From the NCBI GenBank assembly GCA_037013495.1, contig CM072811.1, forward strand, positions 40,191,452 through 40,255,451: DNA of 64,000 nt. The letters are read 5' to 3'. This document shows positions 11,924 to 23,580 of the stretch, piece by piece. Made by a program: the position numbers and the translations under genes. Numbering within the stretch: position 1 is the first letter of the stretch; every line of letters begins with the position of its first letter. A model generated the notes under the pieces. The model was not told the DNA's origin, did not search any database, and worked only from the letters and a program-made list of their open reading frames with translations. This stretch comes from Hippophae tibetana. Lineage: Eukaryota > Streptophyta > Magnoliopsida > Rosales > Elaeagnaceae.

Positions 11924-12318
11924 TACCAGTTGTTAGAAAATTACACAAATTCTTGATAAGCCAGATTTATGATAAAGCAAAATAGAAAAAATAACACACA
12001 CATCTGGTATCAGAGCTATTGGTGGTGATTTCTGTCAATTTTCTACAAGATTACTATTTACATGAATAGTGAATAGTGAAATTTTGTCGATGATATTTGT
12101 TCGTTGACAGAGGTGTTCTAATACACGGTGGTTTGCAGAAATAGTCAGAAACGATCCAGAGGAAGTCAGATTTGAGTGGAAGCAATGGCCGCAGATGAAG
12201 AAAGAGTGAAACTCGAGAAATTTGTATGTTATTTTTCTATTCTTGTTTTCTCATAAGTCTGACTTATCGAGAATTTGTGTAATTTCCCAACAAACTCTTA
12301 TAACATGATATTAGAGTA
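11921..12318. mobile_element. Mosaic of opposed copia LTR ends and primer sites
   Basis: Four pieces are joined here. (1) 11921-12001 is, on the - strand, an LTR 3' end with its primer site (TGATACCA complement at 11921-11928). (2) 12005-12016 is a perfect + strand primer site TGGTATCAGAGC, complementary to initiator tRNA-Met. (3) Leader and a gag start follow (ATG at 12185, reading MAADEERVKLEKF). (4) 12224-12292 is a + strand LTR 3' end ending TTTCCCAACA, followed by a decayed primer site TGATATTAGAG at 12306-12316. The outer LTR pieces form an inverted pair of about 65 bp. This is not a normal element order and implies at least two rearrangements or nested insertions. Confidence 0.65.
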
Positions 12319-12730
12319 TAAAATATTCAAATCTCCTCGATATTTCAATAATCGAGGTCATAGGGTATGTCTATGACCTTAGTTTTTATAAGACCGATCA
12401 TAAATTTTTTTTAAAATACAATTATTAATTACAATATTAAAAGTCAATATATATTACAATAAAATTATTAATTAAAATATTAAAAATCATATTATATTAA
12501 AATTAAAAATGTAATTACATTTAAGAGTTTATACACTAAAATATAATAAAATCTTACTAGCTAATTCTAATATTTACAATGACTATGAAAAATATCATTA
12601 CTATTACAAATTGACTCTTACTATTACAATAATTTATAAATCTACTTATTCAAATCAACATAATCAAGTCCACAATGACTTTAACATAAGTGTAGAAAGA
12701 AGGCAAATATCATAGGTGTTGTTAGCAATA

Positions 12731-12840
12731 GTTGGTGCGTTGGTGCTAGTGTGTTGGTGCTAGTGTGCTAGTGCACTGGTATGTTGGTACTAGTGCATTG
12801 GTGTGCTAGTGTACTGGTACACTAGTGCGTTGGTGTGCAT
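12731..12840 (+). repeat. GTGCTAGTG/GTTGGT minisatellite
   Basis: About ten imperfect tandem units built from GTTGGTGCTAGTGT and close variants, in an otherwise AT-rich stretch. Confidence 0.85.
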
Positions 12841-13599
12841 AAGAGTACTAATCATATCCAAACTATAAAATAATATCTTACTTTAGGATTTTTTTCTCAA
12901 AGTAGAACATCCCTTTACCATGCAACAATGATGACAATATTGCAATGCTTACGAGATTCAATAATGAAGAGACTCTAAACCACGACAACAAACCATGAAA
13001 ACTATATAATAAACCTGCAAAGATAACTCGCAATTTTATAAGAAAGAAAATTAAAGGCTATGGATCTCGAAAAGGTAAAGAAATCCCCTTAAAGGAAAAA
13101 AAATACACAACTTAGAATAGATGGGATTAGATGAACTAAATAATGATTCCATTCCTCTTTGTCCCATATCTATTGTATGTGCAAACAAATACCAAAGTAA
13201 AAATCATATGTGATGAGAAAATCAAATCATCAAAACCATATACAACCCCTCCAAGAACTGCATATTTATATAAACCAAATAAGCAAAGTTGTAGAAATAA
13301 CATCAAAATTACTAGAATACTACATAAATGGACTTAATTATAACTAACAGTTGATCAAAAGCACTTCAACTACATTCTTTGGAGGAGCATGCCTAGCAAT
13401 TTTTGAGCTCTGAAAGAGAAAGGTGTACCTGATTGTAAAAGATTCTTTTAATCATACGAAATTGATAATGATGAAAAAGCAATTCACCACATAAGAGACC
13501 TATAAATCAAAGTGAAAATGATCTCTCGATAATGGTAATTTGAACCAAGAAGCTGAGTGGAATAGAATGCGATGATTTGAAGAGTTTGACATGTCAGGC

Positions 13600-13697
13600 A
13601 CAACACCAGCACCAGGCACCGACACCAGTACCAATACCAATACCAGTACCAAGCTAAGCACCAGTACCAAGCACCAGTACCAGCACTACTACCAGGC
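13600..13697 (-). repeat. ACCAGTACC minisatellite
   Basis: Imperfect tandem units of ACCAGTACCA/ACCAATACCA/GCACCAGTACC. The reverse complement (TGGTACTGGTGC) resembles the minisatellite at 12731-12840, so the two arrays face each other. Confidence 0.85.
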
Positions 13698-14129
13698 CAA
13701 ACATTGTCAATTAGCATATTACCAAAAAATATCGTGATGTAGAAGCCTAAAAGTAAAAAAACGAAAGAAATGAATACAATAACATAACTAGAAATTGTCA
13801 AGCCACTTCTCCTATCTGGATTCTAAAATGTATCAGGTGTTGCACATAGATAATAGAAATAAATTTCAACCAAAGAAGAAAATACTACAAAGAGAATTAT
13901 CATACAACTATATTACTTAATTGATGTCAGGGAAATAGGAATAGTCCTAGCATGAGAACACCGAAAAAATGGAGTTTGTCAATTAAAAGGGAAAAGGAAA
14001 AGGGTTTAAGACTTAAATATAAGGAAGTCATGTTTTGATAACAACATGCCTAGTAAAGACAAACCACCAATAACAAAAAATGAAGAAGGTCTGCAAGTGT
14101 TCTGAGACTCTAGATTAGATAAAGAATCT

Positions 14130-14255
14130 ACTTCTGAAGACGTTGACCTCCTTCCAACACATCCAAAAGAAAAGGAAAACCATCGCCATTTTTGTTGAGA
14201 TCATATCCATTCTTACTACTGAATTCTTTCAACTCAGCTTTCCAGGAATCTTTTT
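14130..14255 (-). other. Exon-like coding stretch, unassigned
   Basis: On the - strand an open stretch reads KDSWKAELKEF, then NGYDLNKNGDGFPFLLDVLE. It is more protein-like in composition than the surrounding DNA, but has no start codon. I do not recognise the protein family with confidence. It could be a fragment of a host gene carried by the surrounding transposon, an exon of an unrecognised gene, or chance. Confidence 0.22.
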
Positions 14256-16318
14256 ATTGCAACTTAGTAAAACTCAAAAATCATTACTCATAAAAGATAT
14301 TAATACATAAATTTGATAGCAAATTTTTTTTAACCAAATAAACTTTTCTTTACATTTATTGAGATTACATTATTACAAAATTACACTCTGGTAGATAAAC
14401 TTTTAGGGTGTGGTTTAGTTGTGCCCAGTCTAGGTATTCACAAATTATTACAGTAAGCAATTTTCTTACAACATGGAAATCAAGGAGCAATTTAGTAAGA
14501 AGGCACTGTGTATTGTATACTAACACTTGAAACTCATGTTCTAAAACAAAAGGCCATCATATTCTAAACTCTAATTTATGTCATTTGCAATGTTGATATG
14601 GACAATAAGGAGGAGAATAAGCCCGACAAGAATTTTTCATCCTTAATCATTATATATAGCAATATTCTAACTAATAATTATATATAACAAGAGCTTAAAA
14701 ATTAAGGTTTTACCTTAAGTGTAATGAACATTGAGTGACAGATGGAGTTGCTCTAAAATTGTTGTCCACAATAACAATGTTGCAGCTAGACCTACTGTAA
14801 ACCTATACAAGTCTACCACAACCATCAAATAAAATGGGTTAAAGAATATGACTGTTTTGAACATCCGAGAGTATGAAAGAGTGATGCAATACACCTAATC
14901 ACATTCACTAATAAAGCAAAGATGTCTTCCACTAAAATCAACATACAAATTTCCCACTATCTTTAATTAGTACATTATCAGCCGATAGATCAATCAAGGG
15001 AGTTAACTAGTCCATTTTGTCTGGCTAAATCACATTTTATTTTCAATCATTTCATCGACCAAAAATGATATCATAAAAATGGATCATTCATATAAGCCAA
15101 AGCAATAATAAAAACATCATTTATATTTTTTTCTTAATAATAGTGTAGAATCATTATAAGACACTTTACTCTGCAATGTAACATGAGATGCATTAGCTCC
15201 ACTAAGAAGCTGTAACTTAGAAAGTATCCATAATCAAAACAAAACGAGTTATTAACCTCCAACGATTGTTTGAAAATATGGCATTTGGAATGTGATTATA
15301 AAGCTCTTCAACTAAATATTTTGGCAAGGCGCATCTAGGTAGAATTGTTAAAGGCCTTGAAATTTCAAAACACAGGATTCCCTTGAGTAAGTGAATCAAT
15401 ATATGAAAACTGTAAAAGAAGGTTGCTATGTGGAAATTACCTACATTATCAGGGCTCGGAATAAATAAAATTGACTATGCTCTTTTAGCAGTGAATGGGT
15501 TCCAATCATTTTCCCAAGTTTTCCAAATTGTGATCCGTAGATAAAAAATCCTTGTTATTGTTTCAACTATATGTAAAAATTGCCCTAATACAATATGAAA
15601 AAAAGTGATCTTTTTAATCTTTTACTCACCTAAGACTTAAAAAGGAGTGAAAAGATAAATTGCATGGATGAGAACTAAAATTTCCCATAGATACAAATAG
15701 GGAAGGAACCACCTCTTGATTCTCAAAAACATCAAGGATAGTTTCTAGTTTTCCTTCTAACCGTGAGTGATTCGCTTGATGTGAATGACCCACTTACAAC
15801 GATAGAAATGAACAACCTTTTTCGTCATGGTCCTTGTATGTGCCTCAAACCACCTGAACCTCATCATCCTTGCAAATTGGCATAGATCTGACATTGTGCT
15901 TTTGGTAGAGATTGGTGGAGAGAGATACGCTCAACAACCCTTGGATTGTACTTCATTTTTATTGAGCAAGGGTTTCTATGGGACAACTCTGAAGAGTTTG
16001 GAAAATATAGGGTTTCATGAGCAGAGAAAAGAAATGGGAAAAAAAATTGGTAGTAATTAATAATAGAGAGAGAAGAGTTACGGTTGAGTGAAAAAAAGAG
16101 AAAAAAAGGAAAAAAAAATGATAAACAAATTTGGTGTTTAATGTAAAAAGAGAGAAAATTGATAACGTAGGTCTATGGCCTCGGTTTTTAAATAACCAAG
16201 GCTATAAGGTATGTCTATGGTCTCGGTTTTTAAATAACTGAGATCATAAGGTTTTGGCCTCGATTTTTAAAAAATCGAGGCTAAATTTTTTAAACCATAT
16301 GTATGTATTGTAGTAGTA

Positions 16319-19300
16319 AGATTAGATTATTTATATCATTTAGTCATGTATATTAAAAATGATATCATTTAGTCTCTTAACTTTGTAAAAAAACCAATTA
16401 AGGATAAATGATATAATTTTAATGATTTTTCTATTCAAAATATTATTATTATTCTGTCAAGTTATTAAACGCAATTAAAATATGAGCTTTGAAAATGGTA
16501 AAATCACAATTAATATGAAAATAAATTACAAAATATTTTTTAACATTTGTTAAGTGCTACTATTTTATATTACCGTTTAAAATGTGTATTTTTTGAGAGC
16601 ATATATGGCTAAATTTTTCTTGCTTAGTTTATCATAAATACATCTCTTTTTTACATATCTTTATGAATTTGTATAGTCATCTTTAGAAGTTTGTGTGAAT
16701 CTCCTGCTTTGGTAATTTGTATTTCTCTAACAAGTTCTAAAATCCACATTTAGTATCTCTCGAGGCAAAATTCAATGTGCTACTTGGTTAGAAAGAGGAT
16801 GTAGGTCATCCTTGAATCGTTTATTCCTTTCTTACCACCATTATTCTCATATCCTTATTCTCCCTACTTTGAACCTTTATATTATCCCTTCATTTCTCTA
16901 CACCTAAATACTAACTTAGTCCAAATTTTTATTCCCATTTATTTTATCTAGCCTTTATTGAGTGTGTTTGTTCTGGGTTGTCAATTTCACCCTCTTGGTT
17001 TCTAGAAAAGAGAAAAGGAAAATATTAAAAAGGGTGAAAATAGAATAATATAAAAAAAATAGGAAAGATAGAGAGAGAAAAACTTGAATGATGAGATTTG
17101 TTTGTTTATAAACAAAAGGAATAAGGAAATAAAAGAAAAGTGAAAAGATGATAAACATTTGGACTTTTTGTACTATCCTCATAACTTCATTGGTTGAAGT
17201 TTGAAAAGTAAAGAGAAAGAACTCATGTTTAAGGGTATAAGTGTCATAGTTATGGACTTATCTTTTTGATTGGATTAACAAAGGTGTGTTGAAGCTTAAA
17301 TATATTCTTTCCCTTATCCATACCTTAGCCTATCATTACAAACTTAAAAAGACCTATTGATTTCTTCTAGATCAACACTTACATTAGTAGAGAGAGAGAG
17401 AGACTAATTGTGGACATAAGAAACATGGTTCATCTTTAGTCTATATTTAGATTTGCTTGGTTAGCATAAGCATATCATAATAGCATATAGAGTAAACAAA
17501 TTTTATACATCACACACAATACGTGTCATCAAAAATTCAGTTATACCCTTACATGAATACATTATGGATTTATAGATATATGGATATTTGTGTTGAGTAT
17601 TTTTTTCCTCTATGAACTCTTTAATTTATTAAACAGGATTTGCTTGCTTCCCTCGTTATGTATTTCTAGTTGTCTACTATGTGTAGATGCATCTATGTTG
17701 AGGTTGTTTGTAAATAAAATACTTAACATATTTATTATATCACATGCATACTTTTAAGAGGGAGAGATGTATGTCTTATGCATGCTATCAAGGGAAGTGG
17801 TGTGTTTGTTTTACTTCCTATTTATGAATTTTTGTTATGTTGGACATATATGTAGTGCTTCATTCTCTATGATGTATCACTATATAAACCATGTATAAAT
17901 AGCTCTGTTAGTATGACATGTTGTATGCATTCTAGTTAATCTCTGGCTTCATATGTCATTCATTGCATAGTAATTGTTGTTGGAATGTTAGACAAATGTT
18001 TTCTATCTGCACTTATATTTTATTGTCCATGCATTTAGTTTGTTGCATGCCTCATGCTCCTACCCTGCTAGCATCTCGGTGTTTTTCTGTGTCTTTTCTT
18101 TTGAAGCATGTGGTACTTATTATCTTTGTTTTAATATTACCTATTGTGTTGCATTAGTGTTAGGATTATAGCATATTTGTATGCCTTTTCTCCCTTATAT
18201 AGGAGTGCTCTTTTGACTTTTAGTGTAAAAAAGGGAAAAGTTTATGTGCACAATTGTATGATTGTTGCCATCCTATGTGTCACATGGGCTGTGAATATAA
18301 GATCGCACTACATATTGTTGTCTGACTTGCGTGCATTCATTGGGAGTGTTGCATGAAGTTAGAGAGAATTATGTAGTCTGCTTATTTTTATGTCTATCAG
18401 TGTATACTTATGTAGGGATACCACGATAGTATGTGGTTTGACTACACTCTATTTCTGCATGGTACATTTCACAGGCTATATATTTGTTTTGTGTGTGCAA
18501 GTTATTAGTGTAAAGTGAAGTCTTCGAGCTTCAAATGTTTTATATATAGTGGTGCTGAGACCCTCGTGCTTCAGAGAGAAAGAATTGATGAATTGATACA
18601 TAAAGATGAATGGAGTACACAAGATGAATGCACTTGGTATAAATGTGTCTTTTAATTTTTAGTGTGTATTGTTGTGTTGTTTATGGGAACAAACAACTTT
18701 GGGACATCTTCATGATCATCTCATGTTTGATGAGTGTTTGTACCTAGTTATGCAGTTTTTTGACACGAAAAGCTAAATGGGGGAGAATTTAAGTTTCGTT
18801 GTACTTGTGTCTATGTATGGCTTTCCGTGTACAAAACACAATATTTGTTTTCTTTTTACTTAGTATATTTATCTTTTTCTGTGTATGGTTGGTTACTGCA
18901 GATTAGTAATTCACACACGTACATAATTAGGTATACTTTGTATGTAAGTATGTTTACACACACGATGGGATTGGTTTTCGCGGTGTGTATGTTAGGTTGA
19001 GAGTGTTTTATGTTGTTACTTGTGGTTTTTGACTTGTTTCAGGTGCAAGTATTTGTGAATTTTACTTGACATTTTTGGAAACAAAAAATATCATATTTTA
19101 CACACCTTTCCAATAAGCTCGCTAGGGACTTCGACATAGGTGATAGCGAGGAAGTAGCGATGTGGAAAATCTGAATGCTATAAACACTTTATCATTTCTC
19201 TTATTTCTTATCCTTATTTAAGAATTGAAACTCTACCAAATTTCACTCTAAGTTTTATATCTATTTTTGAAATTATTTTGAAGATATTATATTTGAGTGT

Positions 19301-19511
19301 GAGTCGCTTAGTGAGTTTAGTAGTCAAATCATAGGCTGTATACATACGTAGTTTAATTGTGTGTCTCCCATATAGTATTTGATTGTAGTGGTGGAATGTG
19401 TGTTCCTTGAGAGTGTGAGTTGATACACTTTTAGTTACCAATCACACCACATTGGATGATGTTGGCTATGAAGGTTAGCTAGGTTCTAATGTTGAACCAA
19501 ATAGTTGCAAA
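16319..19511. other. Unassigned AT-rich DNA, possible retroelement debris
   Basis: No gene is supported. A purine tract AAATGGGGGAGAA at about 18775-18787 resembles the polypurine tract of SIRE/Maximus-type copia elements. No coding remnant or LTR pair was seen near it. An (AG)n run lies at about 17391-17402. The stretch 17640-19160 is less AT-rich and could be an old LTR or internal region. Confidence 0.45.
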
Positions 19512-19763
19512 AGCAGCAAGTGAAGAGCAACAATAGGTGGTTTGGATGAAGGTCTTGATTAATAGAGATAATAACAGTTTTATTGTCTATTAGTATTGTA
19601 CTAGATTTTACTATTTAGTGAATTATTTGTTATTGAAGCAACCAAGTGAATAGCAACAATAGGTGGTTTGTATGAAGGTCTTGATTGATAAAGATAATAA
19701 TGATTTTATTGTCTATTAGTATTGTACTATATTTTACTATTTAATGAATTATTTGTTATTGAA
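19512..19763 (+). repeat. Tandem duplication, 126-bp period
   Basis: Two head-to-tail copies, starting at about 19512 and 19637. They share AGCAACAATAGGTGGTTTG, GAAGGTCTTGATT and TTATTGTCTATTAGTATTG at a constant offset of 126 bases, with about ten substitutions by eye. No coding capacity. Confidence 0.88.
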
Positions 19764-20139
19764 TGATTGCCTTAAGCAACCCGACGATGTTACCATGTAG
19801 ATACGACCTCTATATGAGGTTTACCTCGTTATATAGAGTGCTATACATGATCACTTATTAATATAGTATAATTTAAATTTGTTATATATATGTCTCAACA
19901 TAATGAAGCATAAATTCTGATTATAAAGTATTTATTGTTTACTTTCTTTCTATTATTGATATATAATACATATGATTAAAATTATCTACTTTTTGATATT
20001 ATACTATCTATGATCTATGATTCTATTACATGTTTTGTATAAGTGTTTGTATCTTTGTTTATACAAGTTAGAGTTGAGTTTTTTAAAAATCTATATCTTC
20101 TTATCCTGGTCGTATATCATATCATGAACTTTTTTCATT

Positions 20140-20249
20140 CTTTAATAATTTTTATTTAACACAATTTTATTTAATTATCTAATAATAAACTCATTATTAT
20201 TCAATATTACCAATCTTTTAAATATTTGTTGAATTTCACTTTGTAAAAC

Positions 20250-20290
<41 letters not shown>

Positions 20291-21535
20291 TTTATAACAA
20301 TGAGAAGAATGATCTAAAAATAGAAAAAATTATTTTTATTATAATAATTTATTTATTTTTCTGAGATTCACGTATACAAAATTATTACAGGACAAAAATA
20401 ATTATTAATTAATTAATAATGAGTTTATTATTGGACATTTAAATAAAATTCAATCAAATAAAAATTATCAAGGATAAAACTATCCAAAATAAAAAAAAAA
20501 TGACATATAAGTAAGTATATATATATAAAAGATAATAAGATTAATTATTTAATAATTATTTTTGATTAATAATAACTTTCTAATTATTTAATAATTATTT
20601 AATAAATAAATCTTAAAAAATTAATAAATAATAAATTGTTATAATTAACATGTTTTAAATCATTATTTATTATTATTATTAAATATTAAACTAACAAATA
20701 ACTTCTTAATGTAAAATCCAACAAATTTGTAGAAGATGGATAACTTTTGATAATAATGAATTTATTATTAGATAATTAGATAAAATTTATCAAAGATAAA
20801 ATTATCTAAAATAAAAAATAACAAATAAGCAAATTATAAAATAATAAAATAATAAGATATATTATTTAATAATTATTTTTAATTAATGATAATTTTTAAT
20901 TATTTAATGATTGTTTTTATCATATAATTATTTTTTATGACTAAATTTTAATAAATAAATAAATAAAATAAATTATTATAATTAAACTAACTTTTTTTTA
21001 TCATATATTAAACTAATAATAATGACTTTGTAAGGTGAAGTCCAACAAATTCCCCGAAGAATGACGCATTGGTTAATAATGGGTTAATTATTTAACAATT
21101 AAATAAGAATATATCAAATAAAAATTAAAAGAATAAAATTATCTAAAATAAAAAATATATACATACAAAATATATAAAATAATAAGATAATAAAATTAAC
21201 TATTTAATAATTTTTTTCATCTAATGATAATTTTTAATTATTTAATAATTATTTTTATTACGTGATAATTTTTTTATTAATAAATATTAAAAAATAATAA
21301 AATAAAATAATTTTTCTATAATAAATATAAATTTATGGTTTTTAGATCATTATTCGTTATTATAAAATAAACCAATAATACCGGTTTCATAAAGTAAAGT
21401 TTAAAAAAATAGTAAAAATAGATAATATTAGATAATAATAAGTTTATTATTAAAACATTGGACGAAATTGTAGATAAAATTATCTCAAATAAAAATTATC
21501 AAGGATAAAAATATTCAAAATAAAAATAGAATATA
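20140..21535. repeat. Degenerate AT-rich satellite-like array
   Basis: Units recur at about 20415, 20752, 21075 and 21434, each beginning AATAAT(G/A)..TTATTATT and followed by AAATAAAATT, then ATAAAATTATC(T/C)AAAATAAAAA. The period is about 320-360 bp. A less AT-rich box (CCAACAAATT..GAAGAA/GATG) ends the first two units. At 20140-20250 the same sequence occurs in reverse orientation (TTATCTAATAATAAACTCATTATTATT-like), so the array has an inverted unit at its left edge. An (ATT)n tract at 20251-20288 lies at the inversion point. Confidence 0.72.
20251..20288. repeat. (ATT)n microsatellite
   Basis: About 12 perfect ATT units, located at the switch from inverted to direct satellite-like units. 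Confidence 0.95.
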
Positions 21536-23580
21536 TATAACATTTAAATCACACTTAAAATAATTTTAAAAAATATTAATTTTAATTTATATTTTGAAAA
21601 TAAATTTAAAATTAATAATATTAAATAAAAAACCTTCTACTTATTTGATATTTTTAAAAAATATTGTTTGGAATTTTTTTTATACAAATATTACAACAAT
21701 TTTAGACTTAGATAATTTAATTATCGATACTTGTTGTATTCATTTTTATATGTATGTTAAATTTTGGTTAAAAACTGTTTTTTAAAAACTTATGGTTCAT
21801 AATGAATTTGATTTTTTATTTTTATTTTACATGTTATAAAAATCAATAAAAGATTAAAAATAAAGTATAACAATTTATGTAAAAACATTTATTTAAACGT
21901 AGATTATAAAAACATTTATTTAAAGACATGAATAACAATTGTAGTTTAAACGTAGATTATAAAAATATATATAGTAATAATCTAAGTAACTACTTATGTT
22001 AAATTACACAATATAATTTGGGTTAGATTTATTTTATAAAGTAAATTAAAAAAAATTACATCAATCTCACATTGTGTATTTTTATAACAAAAAATAATTA
22101 TATGATTTGAACAAGTAACTGAAAATAAAAGATATATAATTATGAATGCTCTATCAACAGATAAACTACTAATTTTTGAAATATCTCCTACTTATATTAT
22201 CTTAGTAATTAAATTAATATAAAATATGAATGGAAATATAAAAAGAAACTTTTAATAACTATAGTGTAATTTACCTAATATGTAAGTTAGAGTTTTTCTA
22301 TTTCATAAATTTTTTAAGGAAATTATATAAAATAATATGCATAAAATTTATAATAATTAATTTTTGATAGTTTTGGACAATAATTGTTAGTTACGAGAAA
22401 ATAATAGTTTCTCATGATTTAATTATGCTATTTATTTTTTATATTTATTAAACATATATTTAATTTAAAATAATTAAAAAGTTAATATAATACTTATTTT
22501 ATTAAATTAAATATTTACATTAAATTTTATTATTTAGTATATATTTTTAAGTAAAATAAAAAATATATATTTAAAAATAAAAAAGATTTAAACTAATTAT
22601 TAAAAGTGTGTTTATTTAATATTATAAATTATTTAAGAATTATATGTGTACAAAAATATATAATATTAACATATTTCAATTTTGATTAAATTAACATGGC
22701 TTTAGAATTGTTATAACCATTTCTGTAAAGACGTTTAATTTAAAAATATTGGATAAAAGATTTTTTATAGTAAAAAATGTGTTATATATTTAAAAAAATG
22801 TTATAAATACTAATTTTTCAAAATTTGATTAGGGGAGGATTACGTGAAGAAATAGCTATACCATTAATTATCGATCCGAGTTAAAGAATTAAGAAGCATC
22901 AAAATAGTGTGATAAATTTGTGTGCGACTTTCATTGTTAAATAGTAAGGTTATAGTTTGGTAAGAGAGATATTGAACAGAACACAAAATTGGTGAGATTT
23001 CATTTCAACCCAACAAAACTTTTATTATCTTTCTTGTTAACCAAACACAAATCATTTTATTTTGTTTGTAGTTGAACAAACTATACCATATTATTTTAAA
23101 AAATAATAAAAATAATATTTTTATTTTAAATTAAAAAATGTATAAATTAATTTTGTAGTTTTTTCAATTATTTTTTTTGTTTTTATAAAATAAACAAATT
23201 CAAATGGACGTAATTCACTTATGAAAATGATCAAAAATTAAAAATATTTAAACCAAATAATCCGTATTTTCGTGACCCAACGTTTTTCTCGATCAAGCGG
23301 ACCACAAGCAACCACAAGAACGGTTATAGTTCTATGTGTCACGATCCCAAAGACATAAAGATGAAATATTAATGATAACATAATATAATTTATTAATTTT
23401 AATAATTTATCTTATTTAATTTTTTTATAAAATAAAAATAAAAAAAATTGTTATATTATAAATTATAAAATATTATATTCAAATTTAAGTAAAAAAAAAA
23501 TACTATGTAAATATGATGAAATAAAATAAAATAATATTAAATTAAATGCATTGTGAACAGTAAATAACACATAATAAAAT
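21536..23580. other. Very AT-rich intergenic DNA
   Basis: Long runs of A and T with no supported gene and no clear element boundary. A 19-bp direct repeat, GTTTAAACGTAGATTATAAA-like, occurs at about 21894 and 21943. Confidence 0.65.

Larger units (their letters stand above)
12320..16318. mobile_element. Probable non-autonomous CACTA-type element
   Basis: Both edges carry the same subterminal motif, TATGTCTATG(A/G)(C/T)CT...GTTTTT, next to TCGAGG palindromes: left at about 12338-12395, right at about 16165-16290. The right edge ends TTGTAGTAGTA (16308-16318), one base away from the CACTA terminus seen at 6842. The left terminal motif was not found and is probably degraded by the adjacent copia debris. 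The interior (about 4 kb) shows no transposase. It holds two minisatellites (12731-12840, 13600-13697) and several exon-like stretches on the - strand, so capture of host gene pieces is possible but unproven. Confidence 0.45.

Noticed and set aside
12290..12318. Possible tRNA gene because of primer-site-like motifs
   Set aside because: Only the tRNA-complementary 12-base segment is present, next to LTR ends; there is no cloverleaf or A/B box.
13484..13801. Hydrophobic open frame of 105 codons on the - strand with a Trp-Tyr repeat
   Set aside because: The repeated WYW residues are the ACCAGTACC minisatellite read in frame. The hydrophobic stretch before it is AT-rich and not convincing as a membrane protein.
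17963..18356. Two overlapping short frames with hydrophobic stretches
   Set aside because: No conserved motif, no splice context, and codon composition like the surrounding DNA.
20251..20288. Regular spaced repeats considered as a CRISPR-like array
   Set aside because: They are simple (ATT)n and satellite-like units without unique spacers, in a plant nuclear context.
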